The translations under genes and the position numbers were made by a program. The notes beneath the pieces are model-generated. The model was not told where the DNA came from. It did no database searches and saw only the letters and a program-made list of their open reading frames with translations. This document shows, in pieces, positions 49,723-60,951 of a stretch of DNA of 64,000 nt (the stretch's first letter is position 1; every line of letters begins with the position of its first letter). The DNA lies in assembly GCA_008477525.1 (NCBI GenBank), contig SPDT01000005.1, positions 186,001 to 250,000 of the forward strand, in the 5' to 3' direction. Source of the DNA: Hypomyces perniciosus. Its lineage: Eukaryota; Ascomycota; Sordariomycetes; Hypocreales; Hypocreaceae.

Positions 49723-51129
49723 TAGGATAGGGGCCACCAAATTGATCGTGTAAGTCAAGAGACCCAGTCTTTCCCTCATATCCCTATCTCCCGGGGCTAC
49801 TCCGTCACTCCGTAGTATCATATCAGGCGATAAAGCATCGCGGGCTGAGCCATCAGCCTCATTGATCTCTCTCTCTTGGCATTCCATCATGGACCAGAGG
49901 CAGCAGCAGCTTCTTGTCCTCCTTTAGATGCTCTAGCTTGATCGAGGTAACTGGATCAGCAAACAGCCACCACATAGTGAATTGGATGCGCCCTCTTCTT
50001 CCCTTCTTTATTTGCTGTACTATTGTTGATGGTCTCGATTCGGTCATCACTTTCTTCGAACATCAATACTAATAAAGTATCATGCATGCAGCTACTCCGT
50101 AATATTACTCCTACCCGAATACCCGCCCGTTGGTGCCCTTGTCTCCACAGCTATCCATGCAATGAAGCACGCCTTGCCTAGGCGACAGGGATAAACACGA
50201 CTTTCGCCTACGAGTCAGGTCGATTTTCGTCCTGGTAATTTATACAATCACATACTCGTAAGCTGATGGCTATTCTGGAATCCGCTTTTCAGCGTTTAAA
50301 CGGGAAAAAAGAAGCCAAGATTTTCACAGGCAACTTGGAGTGGGTATACTATTAACATCCTTGATCCCTGGGCTCGCAATGATTCAGGGGCTAGGACTCG
50401 TATACTATCGAATTTGATCAAGCTACTCGTACTCGTACTAGATAACACCCATGCCTATCTAGTACTGTGCAAGGTCTCCATGAGTTCATGATACTTGTAG
50501 CAGTACCGGGATTCCGGCCCGAATCAATGAATCTTGAATTGCCATGCAAAATTATTGGCACTAGCATCACCGAATTAGGAATATTGACAAGGGGCGGCGG
50601 TCCAAGTCGGCTAAACCGGCTCCCAATTCGGCTTAGACAGATCCAGAAACACTTTAATATTGAGTTGCTAGGCGCCTATGATCAATATGAAACATGCCCA
50701 GGATTTCGGGAAACTAGACGAGAAAAAAAAAGATGGTGGAAAATAGATCCGATAATGCTCGCATTCGGTGCAAGTTTCCTCCGTAGGCACTTGTGAATTG
50801 ACGAAAAGACAGCCAAGTATTAGTACTCGTAGTATTAGCCGGCGCTCTTTGCCTGTTAACACGAGAGATCACGACAACGATTCAGGATTATAGAGCGGGC
50901 CGTTGAAACTGGAACTTCTTGGTGGGCTGATGGAGAAAGGGATGGACCCTGATATTTCAAGGCCCATCAGAGCTATCTTTAGTCGAAAGCCAACCGCAAC
51001 AATATGCCAAGAATGGGTCCCCGTTGAGTGATGAAACGACACCCCAGATCATATGACCTATCGTTAGTAACTTGTTGTTTATTTAAGACGGGATTCATAC
51101 AAGGGTGTACTCGTAGTTCGTCTTAGGAG

Positions 51130-51146
51130 TACTCCGTAGTATAAAG
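51130..51146 (+). promoter_or_regulatory. Nonamer next to a TATA box, glucanase promoter
   Basis: TACTCCGTA is separated by one base from TATAAAG (51140-51146), about 175 nt before the start codon of the GH71 gene. The TATA position is plausible for a leader of about 140 nt. Confidence 0.55.
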
Positions 51147-51317
51147 TAGGATCCTTCCTTTGGCGATGGATTCGAGTTCCTTTGGATCGTTGCCTGGCAT
51201 GTCGACGTGAGCTTGAAGCCCTCGTTGACGACATTCTTTTATTCCTTTCACTCGTTTTCACTCGTATTCACTCATTTCGCGCGTTTCCCCTCTATCCACT
51301 CATTTATAGTATCCACC

Positions 51318-52800
51318 ATGCGTTTCCTGAATCTGCTCAAGTTTTGCATGACGTCTGCCCTGGTGGCGACGTCCAGCGCTCTCGCAATCAATCGTACTAA
51401 CACCAATGTTGAGAAACGCGAGTGCACTAGACCTCTGGTCTTTGCACACTTCATTGTATGTACATCTCGACTTACATACATGATGGCCTCTTTATTAACC
51501 AGAGTTCCAACAGGTGGGCATTGTAGGTAGCCGTACGAGTCCCGCTGATTACGATGGCGATATGAAGTCTGCCAAAGACGCCGGCATCGATGCTTTTGCT
51601 CTCAACATCGGCACTGACTCTTACACCAACACCCAACTAAGCTACGCCTATGAATCTGCTGCCAAAAACGGCATGAAGGTTTTCATTTCCTTCGACTTCA
51701 ACTGGCACGCGGTTACAGATGCCGTGTCGATTGGCAATCTGATTAAGACATACGCCGCCAAGCCCGGTCAGCTCATGGTTGATGGAAAGCCTTTCGCCTC
51801 ATCCTTCATTGGCGATGGCCTCAACGTCGAAGCTCTCCGAGCAGCTGCTGGCAACGTTTACTGGGCTCCCAACTGCCAGGCTAACACTGATCTATCGCAT
51901 ATGGATAGTGCCTTCAACTGGGCCGCCTGGGACAGCAATGGCCACAACCAGGCACCCACCGCAAACCGCCTGGTGAGTGTCGAGGACGGCGACAAGGCTT
52001 ACATCACTGCTCTTGAGGGCAAGCCATATATCGCACCTATTTCGCCCTGGTTCTCTACCCATTATGGCACGGAAGTGAGCTATTCTAAGAATTTCGTTTT
52101 CCCGAGCGACTTCTTGTGGTTCGACCGTTGGACCCAGATCCTTCAGTCGAGGCCGCGCTTCACTGAGATCATCACCTGGAATGATTATGGTGAGAGCCAC
52201 TACGTTGGACGTCTCGATAGCCCCCATAGCGACGACGGCGCCTCTAAATGGGTGAATGGCATGCCTCACACCGGATGGCTCGACATGGCCAAGCCCTTCA
52301 TCGCTGCTTATCATGCCGGTGCCTCTGACCCCACGCCCTACATCACTGAGGACAAGGTCGTCTACTGGTTCCGTCCTACGATGTCCTCCTTGAACTGCGA
52401 TGCCACCGATAACACCATGGGCGATGCCAACAACTCCAGCGGCCTCTACTTCAAGGGCCGTCCTAACGGCTGGCAGACCCTCCAAGACAAGGTCTTCATC
52501 GTCACCCTCCTCACCAAGCCTGGCACCCTCTCTGTCACCGTCGGTGGCGTTACTCAGACCTTCCAGGCCCCTGCTGGTGCTAGCAAGTTCTCCGTCAACA
52601 TGGCCCCTGGTCAAGTGACCTTCAGCGTTAATGGCATCTCTGGCAAGGCTGGCATGGATATCCTCAATTACTGCCCCTGTGGCATCTACAACTTCAACGC
52701 CTACGTTGGCACCATCCCGGCAGGCGCACCAGACCAGCTCCAGCCTGCAGGTTATGCTGCAATGTATAACGGCCTGAAGGCGGACTGTCCCATCAGGTAA
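51318..52800 (+). CDS. Secreted alpha-1,3-glucanase (GH71)
   Basis: Exons 51318-51455 and 51514-52800 flank a 58-bp phase-0 intron (GTATGT...CAACAG) and encode 474 aa. The start has a CACCATG context. A signal peptide covers about residues 1-23, followed by a short spacer and a KR site. The GH71 fold begins with RPLVFAHFIVGIVG, continues with DIDAFALNIG-like and FISFDFNW segments, and contains the acidic ITWNDYGES motif (about 282-290), where catalytic carboxylates of the family lie. The C-terminal 140 residues form a beta-rich accessory region ending in several cysteines. The enzyme hydrolyses alpha-1,3-glucan of fungal walls, in self-remodelling or mycoparasitism. Confidence 0.92.
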
Positions 52801-53214
52801 TAGCTGACCCTGGCTAGGAGGACTGTTGATGACTCTGAGGCTTTCTCTACAGATCTTTAAGGGATGGCCTTGACCTTTCAAGTAGACAGGCTACGATACA
52901 AAAAGGTGGTCATTTTTTAAAGTTTGTATATATTTTAATTTTCAACACTATCTGCGAATGGTCGGATACCCTACTACCAAGCCACTTTAAGTACAAGATA
53001 ATCAATCACAGTGCTGTCCACGCTTTGCTTCTCAGGCCCTCTAGGCTGATTCCAATATTGCCCTAAATGAACTTGCTACTTGCTCACTTGACCAATTTCT
53101 CCTCCTCTGTCTCTGTGAACTCTCACTGAAGCTTGGCCAGTAAGTTGTCGTGCTCTTGGTGCGATAGGCAGCTCACACGATAGCCGAGAAGAAGCAGAAT
53201 AAAAATAACCCCGA
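52801..53214. other. Intergenic region between convergent genes
   Basis: This is A/T-rich 3' flank of the glucanase and of the unknown minus-strand gene. No coding features were seen. Confidence 0.55.
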
Positions 53215-54084
53215 TTAAAGTGAAGAGATAGAGATTGGAAAGAAGGACAGTTCCGCGTCGAGGAGAGTAATGGCCTCCTCTGAGGAACACTGACACGACA
53301 TGTCCTTGACACTCTCAGCCTTTGTGTTCGTGGACTTTTCGGTCTTATTGGTCTCTCCCAGATTGATCGCTCGTGGCTGCTCCTCTCTCTTCGGCCATGG
53401 CCACCATCCTTCCAGTGGCTTGTCATAGGTGATCAAATTGAAGTTCTTCTCGGGTTCGTTTGCATAAAAGCCGTAGATGAGCTGTTCCTCCCAATCCCAT
53501 GCTTGAGCCATGTAAACATTACCCAGCGACAGATCTTCCACTTTGAACTTCTCTACCGCGAGAATATCTCGTCCGAAAATTAACAGATTGGCAACCCATT
53601 GCGGCTCACCACTGGCCGACGAGGAGTCCACAAGTCTCCAGCGACGACCTGGGATGAGGGGATATCTAGTAGATTCAGGATCGTCATTTTGAATGGGCGA
53701 CTCAAAACAGTAAATATAGCCCCTTCGTCTTTTTGCGTTGGCTGCGGTGAAGTGCAGACCTTCCTTCATCAGGCGTGGCACGTTTCTGGCATTGATTTCC
53801 AGACGGCCTCTCCACTCTTGGTTAGAGGTGTTTTTGGTGTTAATGTTGTTAAGGAGCCCCAGGCAGACGTTGAAGCTGCGGTTTTGCCAGTTCTTGGGAC
53901 ACTCTGAATCTGAATACGAGTTGGAGATTAGTGGTGGACTCTGTGTACTCTGGGGGTTGGCATCAACATTACCTTCAAGCAATGAGGCAGACGATGTGCT
54001 GTCTCCGCTGTGGTCCACTGCCTCCATTGGTAGCAAGGGTTGCTCTTGGGCAGCTGCCGGAGGCATCACCCATGGGAAAGCCAT
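53215..54084 (-). CDS. Protein of unknown function (289 aa)
   Basis: This intronless open frame uses the first in-frame ATG at 54084. Residues 1-70 are Pro/Ser/Glu-rich. A globular part at about 70-250 is rich in aromatics, with WQNRSF, GRRWRLVDSS, AQAWDWEEQLIYGFYANEP and GWWPWPKREE. The C-terminus is Ser/Thr-rich. There is no signal peptide or membrane helix. I recognise no domain. Composition and length make a real gene likely, but whether it is expressed is unknown. It lies between two genes it has no obvious link to. Confidence 0.6.
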   Translation of the reverse strand: MAFPWVMPPAAAQEQPLLPMEAVDHSGDSTSSASLLEGNVDANPQSTQSPPLISNSYSDSECPKNWQNRSFNVCLGLLNNINTKNTSNQEWRGRLEINARNVPRLMKEGLHFTAANAKRRRGYIYCFESPIQNDDPESTRYPLIPGRRWRLVDSSSASGEPQWVANLLIFGRDILAVEKFKVEDLSLGNVYMAQAWDWEEQLIYGFYANEPEKNFNLITYDKPLEGWWPWPKREEQPRAINLGETNKTEKSTNTKAESVKDMSCQCSSEEAITLLDAELSFFPISISSL

Positions 54085-54720
54085 GTTTTCAATGAGGTCA
54101 CACTGAACAATGATGATGAGTGATGCTTGTGTTATAAAGTTGGAATGACGTGATGGATCTTGGTGCTTGGTGTCCGAAGAACTTGGACATGGCAAAACGT
54201 ATCCCTAGAGGAGGGTAGGCAGAAATATATACCCATTACAACACAAGGTTTGAGTTAAGGATATTGCGGTCCCTGCATGGCGAGAGTAAAAGAGTGTGTT
54301 GTAAAAAAATACTATGACTCTTACGGATCGCCATGTTTGCCTTCAGTAACTCTAACCTTTTTATCCACCAGCTGCAACTGCACGAAGTAATCCACTTTCG
54401 GAATCAGCCATTCCGCCAACATTCATGCAGTCTACAATTTTATTCCATATACCGAACTCGGGCGAATATGCTGGTCATAGTGGTCCCTAGAGTCATTGTG
54501 AACCTATCACATATCCAGCGCAGTCGCCGAGTCAAGTCATTTTATCGCGATCACTGAGCCAATCAGCCAATTATAAAAGCTGGAATTGACTTGATTGGCT
54601 TGACGGCTGTGCTGCACATATCGACATTGTCGTGTCTTTAACTTATATCATCATATTCAACACTCATAAAATGTACTTTGGATATGATCCAAGGCTCTAA
54701 AACTTTTGATCCCTTTTTCT
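54085..54720. other. Intergenic region, no supported gene
   Basis: The upstream region of the unknown minus-strand gene merges with the 3' flank of the transporter gene. A/T-rich, with no coding features. Confidence 0.55.
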
Positions 54721-56396
54721 CTATGTGTCGTTGTGACCAGTGGCTACTCCCCAGAAGTACGCCGCCCATGCTCCCAAAAGCAATATGATAGTGGCGATGA
54801 AGCAAGAGAGACTGAACTTCTTGTTCCAGTCATGGTTTTTCCCCTCCTCAAAGTCCTCCTTGAGAGCATTGATAACTTCGCCCTTGGCAATTCTCTTCTT
54901 CCTGGTCCATTGGAGCCTACCCATGATAGGGCTATAGAAGCCAATTCCGACCATCAACATGCCTACCACCACGGATCCTATGGCGAGAACCACGTAGAGA
55001 ATAACCACTTGATCATAGCTATCATTGTTACGGTCTTGAACCACGCCCGCGATGATTCCTATGATGATTGACATGCTGTTGTTGATGGCGATTTTGATAG
55101 CATAACCAGAGCCGAAAACCTCCTGATACCACATGCTCGTGCGGATACTGTCGATAATGACCGTGGGACCCAGTGAAGTGGCAAAAGCGTAAATGCCAAA
55201 ACTCGCTGCGGTTCCTCCAATCGTCGGACCCCAGGTAGCTAGGGTCATCGAGAGTAGCATTCCAAGGCCACAAACTAGCATGATAGTAAGTCGTTGGCCC
55301 AGTATATCGATGAAGATACCTAGGACTGGGACCAGGAAAAAGCCAAGGTACTGCGACATGGCGGAATACCATCCTGCAGTGGCAGCTGAGACATTGAAGC
55401 GCTTCTGGGCGAACTCAGTCGCGTTTGACGAAAAGACACTTGCGATGGTCGTCTGGAAGAGTGAGAACAACACCACGAGCCAGAATGGCCAAGGTAGACG
55501 AAGCATTTTCTTAATCTCAAACTTCTTGTTCTTCTCCGTCAGCTTCTCACCAGTGGCTGGATCGTTGGTACTGGCATAGTGCCTTTCGCAGTACCTGGTA
55601 AACGCCCAGAACACCAAAGTAGCGACATTGGTGAAGAGGTTCATGAAGACGGCGCACCAATACACCCAGCTGAAGTTACCCGTCCTGTCCGCTATGACGT
55701 TGGCGGTGGCTTTGCCAACGAAGCTGCCAATCTTACCGAGGCCTAGTTCGAAACCCAGAGTTGAAGCGAAGCCATTAGAGGGGGCGAACCAAGAGGAGAA
55801 GACCTTGTACTGGGCACATTGCGTAGCGACGTCTCCCAGCGCTTGGACGACTGTGCCAAAGATCATGAACTTGTAGTTCCGGACTTGAGTAGCGGCGGCA
55901 ATGAGAATGGCGCCGACACTGTAGATGGCATTGCCCCAGAGCATTGCGTCTAGGGACGAATTATAAGTAAAGTGCTACCATCAGAGGAGACGCAAGAAAG
56001 AGGCGGGGGAGACGACATACTGGCGCCGCCAATTCGATCCGTGACGATACCGCTGACTAGGATCAGGGCTGTCTTGATGAAGTTCTCACTAGAATCTAAT
56101 ACAGCGTACTGAGCATTGTTGATATGCAGTTGCTTGAAAGAGGGTCAGTAAGGTGAGACTAAACAGCAAAGAGATAATACAGTACTGACCTTCTTCAGAG
56201 TACTCTTCATGGCACCCGTCACGCCGCTACTCCAATGAGAGCCAAAGCCCACCAGACTGACGAGGACAACTGAGAGTATCTTCATACGCATCGGGATGTC
56301 GCGCCGGCGGGCATCTTCGGACTCGGATCTAGAATCCATGCCATTGTCGACGGCCTCACCGACAACGGCATGCGTGTTCTTCTCATCTTTGCCCAT
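54721..56396 (-). CDS. MFS transporter, UNC93-like
   Basis: Exons 56396-56190, 56132-56021 and 55949-54721 (introns GTCAGT...CAAG and GTATGT...CTAG, phases 0 and 1) encode 515 aa. The N-terminal 35 residues are hydrophilic. About eleven to twelve hydrophobic segments follow, with a central loop containing a Lys/Glu-rich stretch near 255-275. Conserved family stretches are SSGVTGAMKSTLKK, LVSGIVTDRIGG and KVFSSWFAPSNGFASTLGFELG. UNC93-like MFS proteins of fungi are plasma-membrane carriers of uncertain substrate. No damage is seen. Its neighbour on the same strand, ccg-9, acts on trehalose, but a functional link is speculative. Confidence 0.85.
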
Positions 56397-57881
56397 TATA
56401 TATGATGCCCTTTTGAGTATGCGGCACGAAGTCGAAAACGTGACCCAAGACGGGGAGAAACCGAAGCAACGACCATGACGGCACAGAAGGGGGAGAGACG
56501 AGGATTTGTAGAGGAGACGAAGGATTGAGCAGGGATCTAATCTGATTGATAAACTGATTGATAAAGTCGGCTGAAAGGAGGTGTTGTGGATTATACTAGC
56601 AGACTGGGCCAATGATTGAAACTATAGAGATGGGCTCGTTCAGCCGCTTCCACGCTTTGCACGGTTTTAACGCAAATACGAGCATTCTAGCATCATGAAT
56701 TTTGATCTATCGATGTCATATGCCGCGTGCCAAGGCGATCTAGACAGGGGATGCGGAAACATGAGTTCAATAACCGACGGAAGTTGACCGATGATCGGAA
56801 TGACACAAGTACGAGTACTAATATCTACGGAGTACATACAATCGAAATGAGTATTGCAAATAATCAAGCGGGTGACAAAAAAGGAGGGACCGCAAAATAT
56901 ACATATCTCATCAGACAGAGCATTATGAGCTTTACTATTACGTCGCATTCAAATATAAATACCAGCTGTATAGAAGCTATCTATCGTAATGATAGTACGG
57001 AGTACTAATCTACTGCAACCAGGGTAATATAGAGCAATCGGAGCTAATAATAAAAGTCAGAGAGCCGGATGTTTTGCAAACCCCCCCAGTGTTCGGCAAA
57101 AAGTCCTTCAGACGGCATGAACCCTTGGTCCCTTCGCCTGGATTGTGGTGTTTAGCCATGGATCCTACAGGATTCTCTTTTTGAACCTTTTATCCTGTTT
57201 CTAGCTGCTAGCGCCCGGTCGGTCCCGATGTAATGGTCGCTGCTCCGTACATACTCGTACATGTTCTTTAATCTGGCTGGATATTAAAGATCCTGGACTT
57301 GAGTTTATCGTAAGTCTTCGCATTTAAATTACATACGGTCTCTTACTTACCAATCGAATCGTCCACACAGTCAGTAAACACCCCTTGATTGCCCATAATC
57401 CAGTACTTCAGTCTGCTCAATAATATGTGGTCCTACTTATGGCCAGAGACTCGAGCCCGGTATCCGTTTTCCGAACAGGTGGGCACGGTTCCACTAATAT
57501 GGTCAAACTCCACACATTACGGCTTCTGGATCCACGTGTTTTGTATCCGAGACATTTCCAGACGAGGCAAAAGGGTCTTTGAGATGCGCTTCGATTCGCA
57601 CCTGGCCGAAAGCCTTACATTACATATCTCAGGTTCATGTAGGGTGTAGGCAATCATACATTTTATATTCAGATAAAGGTCCTACTGATGTCACCAACAA
57701 GGGACTCAATGATGGCTTTCCAACTTGTGTAGCTTTTGAAAAGGCAATTGATATGTATTTACTAACTAGATATAAAATCTTGTAGTAGCCCAATTGGTCG
57801 ACAGCTCAGCTTTACAGGGAGGAGTAGATCCTGTCGCTTCCGTGATCTACTACTGATGACATCCCATTCCTAAGGTAGGTC
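56397..57881. other. 1.5-kb intergenic region, no supported gene
   Basis: Nonamers lie at 56826 and 56996, and a GCTCCGTA variant near 57242. A/T-rich. An 86-codon open frame at 57389-57649 shows no family features. Confidence 0.55.
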
Positions 57882-60549
57882 TCATTGAGCTAGATGACGC
57901 GGCAAACGATTCTCTTGCTCTGTGTATGGACGACCAGCCTCCTCCCTGGCCAAGTCATTAACCCATTGCTCGTTACCTTTGAGACCAGCCCTGTCGTTAA
58001 CCGCTTTGAAAGCAAGGTAGTACCACCCAATGGCATTTCCTACTGTGCTCACCTCGTCACTGAAACTTGTCTTCGCAGCGCAGCACATCTTCTTGTGCAG
58101 CTCGTCATCGGTAAAGAGGTCCATCAAATGACCGGCAACAGCCTTCGAGTCATCTGGCTGGACAAGAAAGCCGTTGACCCCGTCCTTGATTTGTAGTGGG
58201 ATTCCACCAGCTACTGTGGCAATGACAGGGCGACCAGCGTGAAGGGCCTCAGAGACCTTGACCTCGAAGCCCTCACTAGTGGAGAGTTGAAGAACGACAT
58301 GGGCATTGGCGAGAATGCAGTTCAGAACTTGATCTCTAGGTTCAAGACGCATCACACTCACGTCAGATACCAAGTGGGGATACTTGGTTTCCAACTGATT
58401 CATCGTCTGGTCAAAGACGGCGCATGCGCCTGGATCATCAACAGAACCGTTGCCGCATCTAAGGCCTGAATGAGTAGAGTTTTCTAGAAACCACTTGGCC
58501 AAACTCACATAACAAGTTGAGGGGCTTCGACGATGCCCTTCATGTGTAGCTGGCGACGGAACTCGGCGTAGGAATCAATAACGGTAGGGATCCCCTTGGC
58601 CGGATCGAAGCGCGCAACCTGTGCAATGTATTTTTCTATATTATGTTAGAGTCGGTTGGCTCTTGTGGCTATTGTATCACTCACGAGCTGGCCACCGCAA
58701 TGGCGTCATCCGCTGCATATGGCATTGGATATTATAGATGTGCCTGTAGTACCCGGTATCCCAATTGTTCAGTTTCTTGTTGAGGCCATCCAACCTAAGT
58801 TGATTAGCAAGTTTGATTCATCCGTGAAAAAGCCAAGCCCTAGTTGTTTCAAGCTTACCAATCACTGGTCGCGGGCATGTACACGACTTTCTCTCTTGGA
58901 ACGTTATGCGGTACAAAACTGGGGACCGGGTGACTGATATACAAGTCCGCTTCCTTGATATTGGCCCAGAGGAAATCCCATATATGGGATTGAGGGCTCC
59001 CAGTCATGGCGATGAGATCACTTCGGATCTGAATGTGTGATCGATAGATGACTGGCCTATTGGGTGTGACCTTTTTGATCAGTGGGATCAAACCAATCAT
59101 TTGTGGGTCATCGATCTAGCTGCTGTCAATGTCCCGTGTCACTTGTGTTGGATGATCCAGATGCCTAATGGCAACGGTGCTGCTATGGGTTGTTGACGAA
59201 GAGTGCTGAGGAGGGATAAATGGACTTGACTTACAATGACGATATCGGCACCCCCCTCTTCAGGTGGGCGCAATGGACCACCCTCAGAAAGCCAGTAGCG
59301 ATTGGCATTATTGGTTATCCAGTCAATGACGTTAGTCTGATCCTCAGTGGAGATACCCCTTTCTGGGTGGGTGACACCCTGCAGGATATTGTGCATTCTT
59401 TTCGTAACCTGAAAGACGCCTGGCTGAGGTTTGGGAACTTTGATCTCTTCTGTCAGACAAAGCAATAAATGAGAAGAGAAATTTAATACGAACCATACCA
59501 ACTCAGGTCCACGCTCATCAAGCGGGAGAACCTAACAAGTGCGTGTCGCATGAGCGCGACTCCTCCACCCTGTGGAGTACTGCTGAAGAAGGCAATCTTC
59601 GTCTTGGTTTCTTGCAGCTTCTTCACATAGAACAACAACGTCTCCCATGAAGCCCCGGTACATGTCTTCTTGTAGTTCTGAGCCGTGACGAGCTTAGCTT
59701 GGAAGCCGGCATCAACTTGAACCACGCCGCGCCAGCCAACCTGGAGGAGCGGAACCGAAGAAGGGTTGAGATAGCTTTATTGCACGATATTCGATGAGCA
59801 TATCAGGTACCATAGAATTCTGGATGCACCCTGATCTTGAATTATTAAAAACTTACGTGATACCCTTGCGGGCCATGGAATCAGCTTGCTCATCAACCTG
59901 TTTGGCTTCCCAAAAGTTCCTTCTTCCAGACCCCTCCCTGTCGCTCTCGCTGCCCTTGCGTATGACGATGGGTATAATATCGAGCTCTAGCCACAAGTGG
60001 GAGCATAAAGATGGACTCATGGATACAATGGTGTTGGAAAGTCCCGCAATGATGAACTTGGCGTAGTTATTATGCTCATATGCCTCAACGGCTTCGATGA
60101 CATGGTCGGCAATAGGATCTCGGCCCACGTCACTAATGTTATGAAGTGACAGACACTTGACCGAGAAGTCGATAAGGTGTACAACGTCGCGAATAGCGAG
60201 GGCGACGATGACGGAGTCGTCGTTAGCGTACACAGCTGAAATACCGAGGTATAGAGTCTGCGAGCAACACGGTTAATGAAGGAGACTGGCACCAGTCGAG
60301 ATTTCGCCGTCATCTTAACTTATGCATGAAGGTGATGAATATTTGCAAGTGGGCACAAAAATGCCGTCACTTGATATAGAAAAGAACGAGATCTACAAAC
60401 AAGCCGGAAGGGGACCAGAGTTCAAGTTGATGGAGACCAACCGTTAGAGCTGGTCCAAGGGACCCCTTTTCCTGGGTCAAAGCATTCATCTGCCTCTTGC
60501 GGTGCACAGAAGTGCCCGCTGAGAACTCGCGGTCCTTGATCAGACTCAT
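57882..60549 (-). CDS. ccg-9: Trehalose phosphorylase/synthase Ccg-9
   Basis: My model has eight exons: 60549-60442, 60257-59857, 59774-59494, 59437-59235, 59115-58859, 58794-58685, 58635-58509 and 58458-57882, giving about 687 aa. All phases fit. Two acceptors would be AAAG rather than the usual YAG; at exon 4 a canonical CAG 12 nt upstream also keeps frame and adds four residues. Family markers include TLYLGIS, AFFSSTPQGGGVALMRHALVRF, PKPQPGVFQVTK, ARFDPAKGIP and the GT4 EX7E motif at Glu 558/Glu 566. The enzyme reversibly phosphorolyses trehalose with retention, linking storage sugar to glycolysis. In Neurospora the ccg-9 gene is clock-controlled; no clock element was identified here. Confidence 0.9.
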
Positions 60550-60951
60550 GGTTGTGAGGTAATAGGGAGCAAGATTTTGTTCGTTTGATGTGGAAATGTT
60601 TTGCGAATGACATCAATGGAGGGGAGAAGTCTCCATTAAGTCATGGATTATTGGGAATGGGAGCTTGTGTTTATATTGCATTTACGGTGCTCTACCGTAT
60701 AACCGCTTTACCTCAAGACCGTGACGTCAACCAAGACGCAACTTATATTCACCTAACCCAAACTATCTCTCTGATCGTCCAGAGTAATTTATGAGACTCA
60801 GTTATTACCATTCAATATCTCCCATTAAAATCGTGAGACGGTTCTTGCTACGGGGTAAAGTATAGAATATTTAATATCAAGAAGTGACAATCCTTCAGAG
60901 CTATTATTGGACCAAGTGATCTTTAACAAGGAACGCATCCAATCACCCCTT
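60550..60951. other. Upstream region of ccg-9
   Basis: This 400-bp spacer lies between the end of the NACHT pseudogene and the ccg-9 start on the same strand. It must hold the ccg-9 promoter. Confidence 0.6.
60669..60676 (-). promoter_or_regulatory. TATA-like box of ccg-9
   Basis: The minus strand reads ATATAAAC about 120 nt upstream of the start codon. Confidence 0.45.

Larger units (their letters stand above)
48464..51317. other. 2.9-kb intergenic region upstream of the glucanase gene
   Basis: No supported gene is present. Nonamers lie at 49697, 50093 and 51130. A 6-bp tandem TACTCG repeat is found at 50424-50441. Short open frames on the minus strand around 48974-49530 have no start in good context. 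Confidence 0.55.
1442..57004. repeat. Dispersed nonamer family TACGGAGTA/TACTCCGTA
   Basis: I counted by eye 27 exact copies on either strand. They start at 1442, 2389, 11420, 11507, 11514, 28096, 29348, 30140, 31269, 31663, 32523, 32695, 33063, 33307, 33673, 33735, 33748, 34033, 35974, 38897, 40373, 49697, 50093, 51130, 56826 and 56996, with 33735/33748 and 11507/11514 forming close pairs; a few near copies may be miscounted. Chance at equal base composition is about 0.5 per 64 kb. Many extend to GTAC-TCC-GTAC. None lies in an intact coding exon. The one in a gene (35974) is an insertion in a pseudogene. Shorter relatives TACTCGTA/TACGAGTA are also common between genes. Confidence 0.85.
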
